DNA of 64,000 bases from Phascolarctos cinereus (GCF_002099425.1 NW_018344001.1:6130501-6194500), one strand, 5' to 3'. Positions 1-11,259 are shown, numbered from the stretch's first letter. Numbers and translations: made by a program. The notes: generated by a model not told the origin, from the sequence alone.

Positions 1-29
1 CAAGGAGCTCACAAGCTAATGGGAGAGAC

Positions 30-63
<34 letters not shown>

Positions 64-385
64 CATGCATGTATATGTATATATTTGTATGTATATACAT
101 ATATAGCCATTCCCTGTGTATGTGTATACATGTGTGCATGCATATGTATATGTGCACACATATACATACATGTGTATAGATACATGTATATAAACACATG
201 TATATAGGCATGTACACACACATGTACATGTGAATATATGTATATATGTGTGTGTACACACATATATACATATACACAGAGAGTAAGCTATACACAGGAT
301 AAATAAAAAGTAATGAACGGAGAGAAGACGCTAGAATCGAGGTTTTCCTGTAGGAGACATCATTTTAATTTGGACTTAAAGGAAA
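1..385 (-). mobile_element. L2 LINE 3' region (antisense), split by a microsatellite
   Basis: The first 28 bases match the reverse complement of the L2 3' end (aggagctcacaagctaatgg). After the microsatellite the same consensus resumes at about 289-385 (tttcctgtaggag, then gacttaaaggaa). One L2 fossil therefore carries a simple-repeat expansion. Assignment is from memory of the consensus. Confidence 0.6.
28..288. repeat. (AC)n and TATG/CATG-rich compound microsatellite
   Basis: An (AC)n tract at 28-61 passes into alternating tatg/catg/tata sequence to about 288. It is alternating purine-pyrimidine throughout. The open frames over it encode only low-complexity peptide and are not genes. Confidence 0.93.
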
Positions 386-480
386 CCTCAAGGTCACACA
401 AGTAGAGAGCATCAGAGGCTGGGTTTGAATTTGGCTTGTTGGTTTCCAAAGCTGCTACTTTTTTCACTATATATACCATG
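386..480 (-). mobile_element. MIR-type SINE fragment (antisense)
   Basis: The order 'aaggtcacacaagtag ... gctgggtttgaatttgg' is the antisense CORE of MIR. Both ends are degraded. Confidence 0.55.
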
Positions 481-653
481 TTGTCCTATCGCAGTCCCCA
501 GTCTTTGATTCTCGGGGTTCACAATCCACCTGTGGCATATGCTTCCAAACTCCCAATATACTGGCCATCTCACTAATGATTTTGGGTGGGTCCCAGCACT
601 AACTTTTGGGAGGCCTTCCCCAACACCATGTACTAGGGAGTCTCAGTCATGTG

Positions 654-1270
654 TAAAGGGCCTACTTCTTTTTTTTTTTTAATTTTATTAATTTATTTCA
701 ATTTATCAACAATCACTTCCATATGCTTTTGAGTTGAAAATTTTTCTCCCCCTTCTTCCCCCCCACCCTCCCCAGGATGGCACACAATCTGATATAGGCT
801 TTACATTTACATACCCATTAAACATTTTCACATTAGTGAAGTTGTAAGTAAAAATTAAAACCAATAGGAGGAACCATCAGAGAGATGAAACAAAACTCAA
901 CATAAGGTAAAAATAAGTGAGAGCGATTCGACTTCCATAGTTCTTTCTTTGGATGTGGACAGCATTTTCCATCCCGAGGCCTCTGGAGATGTCTTAGATC
1001 CTCGTAATGCTGAGAAGGGTTCAGTTTAACATTCTTAGTCATTGTATAACGTGGCTGTTATTGTGTACAATGTTCTCTTGGTTCTGCTCACTTCACTCAG
1101 CATCAGACCATACAAGCCTTTCCAGGTTTTTTGTGAAGTCCACCTGTTCATCCTTTCTTATAGCACAGTAGTATTCCATTACATTCATGTACCACAACTT
1201 GCTCGGCCATTCCCCAATGGATGGGCATCCTCTCAGTTTCCAGTTCTTTGCCATAAAGGGCCTACTTCTT
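654..1270 (-). mobile_element. 5'-truncated L1 3' end with 17-bp target-site duplications
   Basis: A poly-T run starts at 671, the antisense poly-A of a marsupial L1 3' UTR. The body includes the typical 'ccattccccaatggatgggc' segment near 1210. The 17-mer taaagggcctacttctt occurs exactly at 654-670 and 1254-1270, so both insertion boundaries are clear. No ORF2 is left. Confidence 0.88.
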
Positions 1271-1600
1271 CAACTAGCCATTAAGAAACCTTACTCCATG
1301 AAGTCCAGGCCTTGGCTGGCCAGTGGGCCTGGGCGGATCCCTCATGCCCAAATGGATGGTTCTGCACTTTTAAGAAAGTCACCATTGGACTACGTTCTCA
1401 CAGGTTATCACCTGTCTTGGTGTTTGACTTAGTTTGGCTTCTAATCCTCTCCCATTGAGGTCAAGGCCCCTCCACAGTCAAGGTTGCCAGTCCTCTCTGG
1501 AGTTCATTCTTCGGTAAAGTTTGCAATCTCTTCAAACTTAAAGAGCATTAAGAAAACTCTCTATCCCAAGAAGTTCCATCTGTCTGAATTGCTTCCTTCT
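1271..1600. other. No recognised feature
   Basis: Single-copy-looking sequence. No splice-bounded open frame, RNA gene or repeat is recognised. Confidence 0.4.
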
Positions 1601-1682
1601 TTGTGCTTCCCTGCCCCCCCCTTGGCATATGGTGAGCGCTTAATAAATGATTAGTGATTGATTGATTGATTGATTGATTGGA
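1600..1682 (+). mobile_element. L2 3' terminus with (ATTG)n tail
   Basis: The segment 'ggtgagcgcttaataaatga' is the sense 3' end of L2. It runs into an (ATTG)n microsatellite at about 1651-1681, a common site of expansion for L2 tails. Confidence 0.6.
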
Positions 1683-1841
1683 GGGGTTCCAAAAGGTAGT
1701 CTATGTATCTATCTCTCAAAATGGGATTTCCTACAAAAAGACACCAGTTAAGAAGCTGGCTATCAAGGAAGAAAGATGACGTTGGTGGTGGCATTGTAAC
1801 GTGGACAGACCAAACAGTATTTCTTTGCCATTCTATCTGAG

Positions 1842-1866
1842 ACACCACCACCACCACCACCACCAC
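1842..1866. repeat. (ACC)n microsatellite
   Basis: About eight CAC units in a row. Antisense it reads as a polyvaline run in a meaningless open frame. Confidence 0.92.
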
Positions 1867-2059
1867 TCTCTGTGAGCCTTGGGCTGATTCTGCTTTGACT
1901 TCTTGAAAGGAAGGCCATCCGTGCCCTGACCTGGTATTTTTCCTCAAGCCATCGCCCTATAAAAGCTCACTTCTCTTTCAATGACCAAATTCCTAGAATT
2001 CTAGAAATGTTAACTTTTGGTGGCCTCCACCTTCTCATTTCCCCCTCACTTTGGAAATC

Positions 2060-2330
2060 TCAAGTCAAGAAGCATTCATTTAGTACTTACTATGTGCTAA
2101 GCCCTGTAGTAAGTAACTACTGAGAAATCAGAGTAAAAAGAAAGACAGCTGTTGTCCTCATGGAGCTCACACTGTAATGGGGGAAGACAACGCATGAGAA
2201 GAAACTTAGACAAAGAAAGTGGGAAAGGAGATGGTTCCCAAGAGGGCCACAGTGGGGAGAGTCAGGACAGAGCCCAGAGGAGAAGGAAGGTGTGAACGTG
2301 GTGGACCCAGGCACTTTCCTTAAATATGGA
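2060..2330 (-). mobile_element. L2 3' region (antisense)
   Basis: Starts with 'tagtacttactatgtgctaa', followed by 'catggagctcacactgtaat' and 'gggggaagacaac', all in antisense L2 order. The distal part is degraded. Confidence 0.65.
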
Positions 2331-3190
2331 GGTTCTGAGAGGAGCTAACCAATGAATCTGCAGAGGAGGTGGGATCTTCCAGGGGGAGAAGGCTCATCTC
2401 ATGGGCCAGATCCTTCTTCTCAATCAGCAGCATTCCTCTTTTGAAAGCTTTGAATGTTCTTCCCTCCACTGAACTTTCTGCCTCTCCACATCCCCCCACC
2501 TCACCCCTACAAGGCCCACAATTGTGCAATGATCACGTTCAGACAGATTTACTGGGATGAAGGGTGGTCTCCTGGTGATATCCTTGATCCAAGCCTGAAA
2601 TCCAACCTCTTCCATAACTTTAATAATTGAATAACACAAATAGTGTGAAGAGGATCTAAATAACCAGCAGAATACGATACTTTCATAAATATTCTAGTGG
2701 ATTTTATTTGTGAGCTTAAATGTTAGTAGGGTAAGTCAATAAAAGTCTCTTTTTAATAAAAGGAAGATTAAACAACAAAAATGATTAAAGATATGGAAAA
2801 CAGGTCCTATGACTGAATAGGACAAGCACAGAAGAAAAAGAGCTGTTTCACACAGAGAAGAAAAGGTGGAGGGATGACATCAACAATTGACATTTACAAA
2901 GGGTAATTTTTCTTTAATCAGAAGGCTGTTGAGTCTTTATCTGTGGAGGACAAACAAGTAGAACTGGGATCAAATTAAAGGCTGGGATAATCCAACTGAT
3001 CACAGGACAGAACCAGTTGAGATCAGGATGGTTAATTCATGGTGTGCACTATTGAAAGGGCTTGGGGAGAACCTCCAGATAGACTCATGTACTTAGTGTA
3101 CAACTTCAGTAGAGCCCTGGTCCCGGGGGATTTTCACTGATTACCACCACTACCTTACAGCATGGTGCTTTTCAAAGGACTTGTAAAAAT
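2331..3190. other. No recognised feature
   Basis: AT-rich, single-copy-looking sequence. The 2810-3120 part has a vague L3/CR1 flavour (gaataggacaagcacag) but not enough to call. Confidence 0.3.
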
Positions 3191-3194
3191 CATT

Positions 3195-3300
3195 CTTCCC
3201 TTAGAGGCAGAAAGACCTTAGATTCAAATCCTAGCTTAGATACTAGTTGAGTGACCATGAACCAATTAGTTAACTTTTCCAAGTCTCAGTCTCCTTACCC
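3195..3300 (+). mobile_element. MIR-type SINE
   Basis: The sense CORE is visible: 'gattcaaatcctagctta', 'gagtgaccatgaaccaatta' and 'aagtctcagtctcc'. Confidence 0.6.
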
Positions 3301-3309
3301 ACTCAATCA

Positions 3310-3580
3310 GCTTGGCCCGGTCTTGTTGACTCGACCATCAGAGCATCTCTTACAATACTGCCCTATTCATTTTAATTTCCTTTCTCCCAGACTACTGGAG
3401 GAGCCTCTGAATTTGTCTCCCTGTCATAGGTCTCTTCTCATTCCAATCCATTTTCCATACAGCTGCCAAATTGATATTCCTAAATCACAAGCACGACTAT
3501 TTTATTCTCTTCATCAGGGGACTCCACTGACTTCCTATTACCCAGCACAGAATTTGGCACATAGGAAACAATAAATGTTT
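3310..3580 (+). mobile_element. L2 LINE 3' part
   Basis: Reads in sense L2 order: 'ttccatacagctgccaaa', 'gggactccactgacttcc', then 'cacagaatttggcacatagg' and 'aataaatg' at the 3' end. Confidence 0.75.
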
Positions 3581-3656
3581 TTCTCCCCTCTCTCTTTCTT
3601 TTCCTTCCTTCCTTCTTTCCTTCCCCCCCTCTCTCCCCCTCCCTCCCTCCACAACA
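3580..3656. repeat. Polypyrimidine (CCTT/CTCC)n tract
   Basis: Near-pure C/T run following the L2 3' end. It is probably an expanded LINE tail. Confidence 0.9.
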
Positions 3657-3845
3657 CCCATCCTGGGAGGTAAATGCCATTATCATCCCCATTTGCTAGA
3701 TGAGGAAACTGAGGAAAACAGAGGTTAAAAGTGACTTGTCCAGGGTAACAGAGCTACAGGTGTCTGAGGTAGGATTTAAACTCAGATCTTCCTCACTCCA
3801 GGTCCAGGGCACTATTCACTGTGCTACCTATTTGCCTAAGATATT
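3656..3845 (-). mobile_element. MIR-type SINE (antisense), nearly full length
   Basis: Carries 'gatgaggaaactgagg', 'cagggtaacagagctaca', 'aggatttaaactcag' and 'ctattcactgtgctacc' in antisense CORE-SINE order. Confidence 0.8.
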
Positions 3846-3854
3846 TACTGAATT

Positions 3855-3990
3855 GGAGTTGAATCTGTAAAATGGGCATAATACCTATCTCACAACATTA
3901 TTTTGAGGGTCAAATGTAATATTTGCAAAGCACTTTAAAGGGATATATAAATGCCTCGTTATTATCAATAATTAGTATTATCAATAATAT
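3855..3990 (+). mobile_element. MIR 3' half
   Basis: Shows 'atctgtaaaatgggcataat', then 'tttgcaaagcactttaaag' and 'aaatgcctcgttattat', the sense 3' half of MIR. Confidence 0.62.
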
Positions 3991-5409
3991 ATTTGTTAGA
4001 TTTATCCATAATGCAATCCATATAGGCTTTAAATACCACCACTCTCCTTGTCCTCCCAAACACATACATGACCTCTCATTTTTCACTAAGTGAGAAAATT
4101 CCATTATCTCACCCAAAGAGAGGACAGGTCAGATCAATACTGCCTGAATTGGACTGGCTTATACACCCTCAATCCCATTTCCTCCCATTTTCTCCATGAC
4201 CTTGATCTATCCATCATCTCCTCTTTCACATATTTCCATGTCTCCTCGGCCAGCTTCATGTTCTCATGTTTTCTCTCAGATTCCTTTTTTACTCTACTAA
4301 CATGCTAAGGTGTCTCCTATTCTAAAAAGAAACCAGCAAGGAACCATCCCCATTACTCTTGACATTCACTCATCCTTTCATCCTCTTCTCCAACTTTCAT
4401 CACCAAATTTCTAAAAGCGGATCTACTACAGACCTTGCCTCTATTTCTTTACCATTGACTCAATTCCTTTAATTTAAAAAAAATATGAATTTTAATTTAA
4501 AAAAAATTTTAATGATAAAAGAGAACATTTCTATATACAAAGAACAGTAAATGGGGATTCTATGTTAAACCATGGATGTCTATTAAGTACAGCTTGCTTA
4601 AAATAAACCCATTTTTTAATGCATCCATCAAGCTTATCTGAATTTCCCTCTGAATGCCTGTGCTCACTCAGTTCTTAACCTTTTGTAATCCATCTTCCTT
4701 ATACATTTTCTGTCACTGGATTCAAAGGCAGTCTAGTGGACATGCTCTGGATTATTATCAGAAATTAATAAAATCACCAAACCCTCTACTTGACTCAGTA
4801 CCCATCCTTCCATGGGGAAATCTCTTCTCCCATTGGTTAGATTTCCTCTCTCAGTCTCCAATCCTGAATTTCTAGGCTTAAATAAATGCCATGCTGATGT
4901 GATTTATTAACATCAAATAATAAAAGCATCATGAAATTCCGCTCATTTGTAATGAGAGAACTCTTTGTTGCTAAATCCAATATTTGCTTGTGTTTGCCTC
5001 ACTGCCCAAGACCTTCCTGTGGCATATGCCACTGAAATGTAGACCAGCTCTTTCCTGAGAAGATCCTCTTCTCCCTTCTCCCTCCCTTCTGTGCCATTCA
5101 GTCTTTTTCTCGGTAAAATAAGGGGTTTGGACCAGATGATCTCTTCCTGCTATGAGGTCATCATCCTCTATCCACTCTAATGGTTTTCTTCCTGCCCCCT
5201 TGGGCAAGCCTCCCCTTGTTTTCATTGTTTGCTGCTCTCCATCCCCTCTTCTGCCCCTAAAATGGGGGTGTTTTCCAGCATTCTTTCCTTCACCCTTATA
5301 CTCTCTTCTCCAAGTCCCTCTCTCATGGTATTTCTCATCTATTCATATGGCTTCAATCTTGTCTATGCAGATGACTCTGAAATCTGTTTCCAACCCAAAC
5401 CTGTACTCA

Positions 5410-5581
5410 GAGATTAAGCTGAATTCAATTCAGTTACTTATGTATTTATTAAGCATCTACTATGGTCAGCACTGGGGATACAAAGACAAAATAAAAAACA
5501 GTCCCTGTCTGCCCTCAAGGGGCTTTAATTTTACTTGCGGGGAGGGGGGGGGACAACATGCACATAGATAAGTATGTACAA
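5410..5581 (-). mobile_element. Antisense L2 3' end nested in a sense L2
   Basis: Contains 'atttattaagcatctacta', 'cactggggatacaaagac' and 'ctgccctcaaggggc', the reverse complement of the L2 3' end. Sense L2 lies on both sides, so this copy was inserted later. Confidence 0.75.
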
Positions 5582-5660
5582 GGTGTCCTAGAAGCCTTAG
5601 TACAATTTTAAGCTTTTTTAAGTTAGAGCTTCAAGCTGCACTACGGCTATTTGGGACACC
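5582..5660. mobile_element. Mariner-type hairpin MITE
   Basis: A palindrome of about 79 bp starts with ggtgtcctagaagccttag and ends with the imperfect complement ctatttgggacacc. The inner arms also pair (ttaagct against agcttcaa). The ends resemble marsupial mariner termini (ggtgtccc...agt). No transposase is present, and it sits at the edge of the antisense L2. Confidence 0.75.
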
Positions 5661-5870
5661 ACATCCTATCTAAAATATTTGCAAAGTGATACATGGGGGA
5701 GGACCCAAACGGCTGTATTTTCTGCTGCATCTGGACATCTTCACCAGCTTGACTTGGTGGCACCTCCAATCAAGCCTCATGTTCTCCCCCAGAGCTGTTC
5801 CTCCTAACTTCTCTCTTTCCCTTGATGGTATCACTATCTCCTCCCACCCTGTTACCCATGCTTGTATCAT

Positions 5871-6629
5871 CAGAGGCGGTATGAGAAACACAGATCATCC
5901 TGTCTGTGACAGATACCAGGCTCCCCCTCCATGTGAAGAATCATGTAAATGGCAGCTCTTCTACCTACTTGTATGTTGTTATTACCAGTAGACACTCCAA
6001 TGACTCTTATAAGGTCACCCTCCCTGCCCCCAAAGTCAGGGAGGGCAGCAGAGCCTGGAGTAAGGAGCCAACCCCAGCTCTGTGAGGAGGAGGTCAATTT
6101 GTCACAACATACCTCAAAGCACAGGAGTCACTGATTGGGAAACACAGCCCTCCTGGGCAGCAGTACCTTGCTTAAATAACAAAATGGAGAAAGCTCAACT
6201 GGGCTTGTCGTGTGTGTGCCAGCATGGCCTATCAGATACCTGCCAGAAGGCTTCTCTATCAGGGAGGGCAAAGAAGAAAGGAGAGAAAATAGAGAACATG
6301 ACCTCTTTGATCTGTTTGCTCGTCAGAAGAGACCAATGCCCACCATTCTGAGAAATCCCCCATTGTATGCCATAAAAGGGTAGATAATTACTCTGAACAT
6401 TCCCATCCATCAAGAGACACCTAAGGGAATCAACTACATGAACTCTGACACCTCTTCTCAGACTAAATCTATGATAATATACACAACGCCATAATTAGGA
6501 CAGGGCAGCTTGGGCTTTTTCTGAGATGAAATCTATGAATCTATGAAATCAATGAAATCTAGAGAGTGCTGATATTGGTTGTATTTTTTCAGCCTCTAGA
6601 GAGAGCTGAGTTTAACATTTGCTTATCAA
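5871..6629. other. No recognised feature
   Basis: Mixed sequence with no clear repeat. Open frames here (such as 6082-6351) have no splice signals, motifs or codon character supporting a gene. Confidence 0.35.
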
Positions 6630-6860
6630 GAATAATTAATTAAAACATGGCTAATATAGAGATATGTTTTGCCTTGACTACACATGTGTAGCTTCTATTG
6701 AATTGTTTGTCTCTCAATGAGGAAGGTGGGGAAGGAGGATGGGAGAGAATTTAGAACTCAAAATTTTAAAAATGAATGTTAAAATTGTTTTTGCATGTAA
6801 TTGGGGAAAAATACTAAGAATTTGAAAAAGGAGAATATTTTGTTAAAATCATAAGCTTCC
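6630..6860 (+). mobile_element. L1 3' UTR fragment
   Basis: Purine-rich 'ggaaggtggggaaggaggat', then 'gaactcaaaattttaaaaatg' (shortened here) and 'tgcatgtaattgggg', the standard marsupial L1 3' end. Confidence 0.7.
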
Positions 6861-7159
6861 AGATGGTGTACTTTCCACCTGACAACTAGCAGGCCCCGAG
6901 TAGTACCTCCCTAGCCAGGTCAGGTTTTTCCCGGATCTTTGTCAGTACTCGTGTGGGTCTCTCCCCTCCCACTGCTGGTTTCGGAAATAGAACCACTAGT
7001 TATGTGTCTGCCTATGAGTCACCTCTTTGCATGTGACCATGACCAACTCTTGTCCCATTCTGAATGTGGTAAAAAGAAAGAAATAGAGATGTTGGGGGGG
7101 AAACAAATACCCAGACTGCATACATCTTGTAGGAACATAGTGCTCTGCATGTTATCTTC

Positions 7160-7240
7160 TCCCATTAGAATGTAAGCTCCTTGAGGGAAGGGATGGGTTT
7201 TGCCTTTCTTCTTAACCCTAGCACTTAGCACAACACACCC
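7160..7240 (+). mobile_element. L2 3' end
   Basis: 'attagaatgtaagctccttg' then 'cctagcacttagcacaac' is the sense L2 3' end. Confidence 0.68.
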
Positions 7241-7408
7241 AAGTCATCTTTGGAAAGGTGATGCAGCCTTCTTATCCTGCATCTTTTCATCGTTCACATT
7301 TGGATTACCCACAACCATGAAAAAGGTTGAAAGATTTGGAATCATATGGTGGGAGCAGAACACTGATATTCAAGAAAAGGTGTATGTGTGGGTGTATTTA
7401 TTGGGAAG

Positions 7409-7505
7409 CAGAGTAAAATCAATCAATCAATCAACAAGCATTTATATTAAGCACCTACTATGGTCCAGGCACAATGAAAGTCACTGGGCATACCAATATG
7501 GTAAG
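7409..7505 (-). mobile_element. L2 3' end (antisense)
   Basis: A short (AATC)n lead is followed by 'taagcacctactatggtcca', antisense L2. Confidence 0.7.
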
Positions 7506-7945
7506 TGAAATGATCCCTATTGCAAAAGAAGGGCTCTCTCAAGTTTCTACAATCCATTCTGGTGCCTTCTCTTCTTTCGGCTCAATTCTGAGCACAGCTC
7601 TCTGCCTTTCTGAAGTGCTTGTCCCAGACTGATGTCCTAACTCAACAGACTAACCTTCTTCCAGCTTAGTGCCCTGGTGCTGATGACATTAAGTCCCAGA
7701 ACACATGAGGGCTGCCTCAATGAGCCATGAGCCCTCACAAGAGCTCAGCCAAACCATCCATGTGTTCATTCATGGTCATTCTTCTGTAGCTGGATGGATC
7801 TTTGAGCTCCCAATGTGGGCACTCTCTCCAACATGCAGATTGCAACTCATCCACACCTGATCACCTTGAGCAACCATTGTCTGTATCTAAATAAATCCTC
7901 CACGAGGGATCCACCCAATATAATGGGAGGTTCTTCTAGGTGAGA
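7506..7945. other. No recognised feature
   Basis: Single-copy-looking sequence without a supported gene or repeat. Confidence 0.35.
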
Positions 7946-7949
7946 GTCA

Positions 7950-8260
7950 ATAGGCAGGTAGGTGGGACAGTGGGTAAGGGAACTACTGGACTTGGAGTAC
8001 AGAAGATCTGAGTTCAAATCCTGCCTTGGACATGCATTACCTGTGTGATCCTAGGCAAGTCACTCAACATCTCTCAGTCTTGGTTTCTTCTTCTGTAAAA
8101 TGAGGATAATAATAGTGCACCTCTCTCAGGGTTCTTGTGAGGATCACGACATAACACATGTAAAGCATTTTATGAACCTGAAGTGTTTTATAAATGCCAG
8201 CTACCACTGTGTGTATATATACATACACACGTGTATAGATGTGTGTATGCATATCATAAA
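7950..8260 (+). mobile_element. MIR-type SINE, nearly complete, with a TG/TA tail
   Basis: Head 'ggtgggacagtgggta', CORE 'gagttcaaatcctgccttgg' and 'tgtgatcctaggcaagtcac', then 'tctgtaaaatgaggataata'. It ends in a short tg/ta-rich simple repeat (8206-8255). Confidence 0.77.
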
Positions 8261-8281
8261 AGAACGTAATTAAGTACCTAG

Positions 8282-8540
8282 CTGAGGCAGCGAGGTGGCG
8301 CCATAGTGCATAGAGTGCCAGACCTGGATTTGGGAAGACTCATCTCCCCAAGTTCAAATCCAGCTTCAGACGCTTAATAGCTGGGTGACTCTTGACAAGT
8401 CACTTGACCCTCTTTGCCCCAGTTTCCTCATCTGTAGAATGAGCTGGACAAGGCAATGGCAAAGCTCTCCAGTATCTCTGCCAAGAAAACCCCAAATGGG
8501 GTCAACATGGCTGTAATGGCTGAACAACTAGAGCAAAACC
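8282..8540 (+). mobile_element. MAR1-like SINE (tRNA head, RTE tail)
   Basis: tRNA-related head 'ggcagcgaggtggcgccata', CORE 'gggtgactcttgacaagtca', and tail 'caatggcaaagctctccagt' plus 'aaccccaaatggggtc'. That tail is homologous to the 3' end of BovB/RTE LINEs, which are the likely partners for mobilisation. Confidence 0.86.
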
Positions 8541-8617
8541 TTAAAAGTGCAGGAATAAATTCCAGCCATTGTAATTATATGTTGACATATATCCACATAC
8601 ATGCCCACACATCTCTC

Positions 8618-8760
8618 AGGGGGTCTTAACTTGGCTTCCAAGAACTTGTTTTTTTTTTTTTTTTACTATTTTTTAACTGAATTTCAATATAATTGTTTCA
8701 TTTATAATCTTATAGGTTTTGTTTTATGTATTTAATGACATGATCCTGAGGCAGGATACA
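8618..8760. mobile_element. hAT-like nonautonomous DNA element ('ttcttaacc' family)
   Basis: 'gggtcttaacttggcttcc', then 'aactgaatttcaatataatt', 'ataatcttataggttttg' and 'atgtatttaatgac'. The same interior appears at 40525 and 44737 in this window. Family assignment is by recall. Confidence 0.5.
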
Positions 8761-9945
8761 GGTTTCACCCCTGCCTGTCCGAGGGCTCTAGGACCCAGAC
8801 ACAGTGATGAACCCCTGGTTCACGGGTCTGACAAAGCTCACACACAGAACCATTACTAAGTGATGACAAGGTTTACAGAAGGCAGAGACCCACTGGGGCT
8901 GGATTCGAGACTCTCTCCATACTGGAGGATATGTTCATGTTGCCATTTGCTAGGAAAGTGTAATTGCTACTGTATCTCCCCCCCAAAGGCAGCCCACTGA
9001 GGCAGCTGAGAGGCACACATAGAGCCACACCAGGCTTTTGGTTGTTTATATTAGTAGTGTCTGAAGCACCCTTTGGCTTACGAGCACTGGGTAAACTTGA
9101 GGCTGGGATGATGGCACAGAAAATGAGTTGGGAATAAACGGCTTCACTGGTCTTAAAGCCATCCATCAGGGAGAGAAGAATAGGAAAAGCAAACAGCTCA
9201 GCCCATCAGAGTGGGAAGCAGTGGGGGAGGGAACACAGAATTAAACCTTATGTCAAAAAGCAATTAAGGAGAAATTAGACAGCCCTGGCTATTGGGGGAG
9301 GGGGGTGGAATCCATTACAGGAATTATAGTCTCAGCATGTCACCAGAGATCTATCTTCTCCCAGGGAATATGTAGTGGAGACCAGATGGCAGTCAACTGA
9401 GTCACTAGCTCTAACCACTGAGCAGCTGCCATATCTTTGGTCACTCACCTTCCTACGCCTAGCAAACAGTGACCTTGCTATCACAGAGAAACCAAGTCTC
9501 TGACCAGGTTTGCTTTGAAGGCAGAGAAATCCCAGCTGAAATTCATCATTCTGAAGAGGATCCCTTTTTCTTTAAGAATGCCATGCTTATCTGTGACAAT
9601 CAGGTCAGCTGCTTCAGCTGGAAGCCTTGTCATGGTAGGGTTGGGGATTCCAACTCCTAGCTGGAGGGTAAGTGGTCAACAACAGGACATGTTGGTTGAT
9701 GCATTCTTTGTTCCTGGGGAAAATATTTTCTAAATGACAACAAATTTTCATTTCTGAGTGTTACAGATAGAACTCAGTGGGACCTTAGACTCTATCTTTC
9801 TAGACCAAATGAGCATGTTGGCCCCCCACTCAGATGGCCTCTAAAACCATTCGTGGGTATAAAATCCTAGGATTCCATGAATGCAAACTTGTAAGTTCCC
9901 TATACCAACGAGTCCCATGTCGGGTTCTAATTCCTTGCCATGCAG
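8761..9945. other. Long stretch with no recognised repeat or gene
   Basis: About 1.2 kb of single-copy-looking sequence. Small open frames (9469-9733) lack convincing splice sites or protein motifs. Confidence 0.35.
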
Positions 9946-9949
9946 AGTC

Positions 9950-10080
9950 TCTTTGCATGGGAAAGTAAACACATTGAGGACAGGGATTTTTAAAAAAAAT
10001 TTTTCTTTGTAATCTTGGGTGCCTAGCACAGTGTCAAGTACGTAATAGGTGACTAATAATACTTAGTGATTAGTTAAATT
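9950..10080 (+). mobile_element. L2 3' end, degraded
   Basis: 'aacacattgaggacaggga', then 'gggtgcctagcacagtgtca', matches the sense L2 3' end. Confidence 0.55.
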
Positions 10081-10259
10081 ACTAAATTAGGTTTCCATAG
10101 AAAGCAACCTATTTTACTGTTGGACAACTCCGATTGTCCTAGCCTCCCTCCTACCAAAGTCCGGAGGGGAATTTTTTTTTAAAGGAGCCATTGTTCTCAC
10201 TTGGGTGACCAGTGACGGATAAAGACTATATGATCAAGGGAGAACATTACTGAAACGAT

Positions 10260-10610
10260 CTTTCCTGTCTATGGGCCTCAGTTTCTCCATCTGTAAACTG
10301 AAAGGGTTGGATTAGGAGACCTCTAATTTCCCTTCCAGCTTCACAGCGTGAGACCTTAATAAGACAGCACCTTATTTTTACATAGTGCCCTTGATTTCTC
10401 AGAGTGTTTTTTCTTTTATGATTTCATTTTTATCTAAATAATCATTCCATAAAAGAATCACTGTCTCCATTTTTATTGATGTGTAAATTAAGTCACAAAG
10501 AACAGCTGTGGTATGGTAGAAAGACAGCTACATTAGAGAGCAAGGGTCTAAGTGTGGAACCCATCTCTTACTTATTACTTCGGTGTCCTCGAACAAGTAA
10601 CGTCTTCTCC
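10260..10610 (+). mobile_element. MIR-type SINE pieces
   Basis: 'gggcctcagtttctccatct' with 'ggttggattaggagacctct' at 10270-10335, and a second head-to-CORE piece at about 10505-10610. The intervening 10370-10500 weakly resembles antisense MIR. Confidence 0.48.
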
Positions 10611-10619
10611 CTTATCTCC

Positions 10620-11215
10620 CCCTCACTCCTCAATGCCTTTCGGTCTGGCTCCTGTTCCCATCACTTGCTCAATGCTGCTTTTGCCAAGGTCTCCAATGAT
10701 CTCTTTACTGCTAAATGCAATGGCCTTTTCTCAGTCTTCCACAACCTCTGACCCTACTTCCCACCACCTTCTCCTTTGAAGAAACTCTCTCCTTCCCGGG
10801 TTTTTGGGGTGTTGCTTTGTCTTGGTGTATTCATTCTCTACCTGTTAAATCAATTCTCTTCTGTCTCCTTTGCAGGATCATTTCCCATGTTTCACTATGA
10901 GTGAGGAAGCCCCAAAGTTGTGCCCTAAGCCCTTTCCTCTTCCTTCTCTAAGTTCTCTCACTTGGTGAGTTCATTAGCTCTCATGGATTCAACTACTATT
11001 TCTTTGTAGAAGATCCCCAATTCTATCTATCCAGTCTTCATCCTTCTTTTGTAAGCTCTGGTCTTGAATCTTCAACTGACTACTGGAAATTTGCAAATAG
11101 CTCTCCCCTAAGAATTTCAAACTCTACCTGTTTAAAGTAAAACTACTCAATGACTTTCCCCCTAAACCCAGGGCTCCTCCTAACACTTCATTCTGTAATG
11201 GACAGCGTTCTTCTT
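10620..11215 (+). mobile_element. L2 LINE ORF2-region fossil
   Basis: Sense L2 order: 'ccaaggtctccaatgatctc', 'gttcattagctctcatgga', a degenerate form of the YADD segment near 11005, and 'gactactggaaatttgc'. No long open frame is left. Confidence 0.65.
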
Positions 11216-11259
11216 TCAGTCACTAGGAATCATCACACTGTTGTGGACTGGTAAGGTTC

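Larger units (their letters stand above)
4140..5870 (+). mobile_element. Long broken L2 LINE with a reverse-transcriptase remnant
   Basis: Sense L2 ORF2-like sequence in pieces. An open stretch at 5229-5417 translates to a peptide containing YADD (5364-5375), the reverse-transcriptase active-site signature. Matching 3'-ward segments resume after a nested insertion ('tgttcctcctaacttc' near 5790). An AT-rich stretch at 4475-4640 does not match L2. The copy is degraded and cannot encode a working enzyme. Confidence 0.62.

Noticed and set aside
2810-3120. Possible L3/CR1 copy
   Set aside because: Only short loose similarity to the CR1-type consensus; not enough to annotate.
5152-5571. 139-codon plus frame
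   Set aside because: Overlies L2 and nested L2 relics in the wrong frame for the YADD signature.
8282-8355. tRNA-like head considered as a tRNA gene
   Set aside because: It is the degraded tRNA-derived head of a SINE, followed by CORE and tail, repeated many times in the window.
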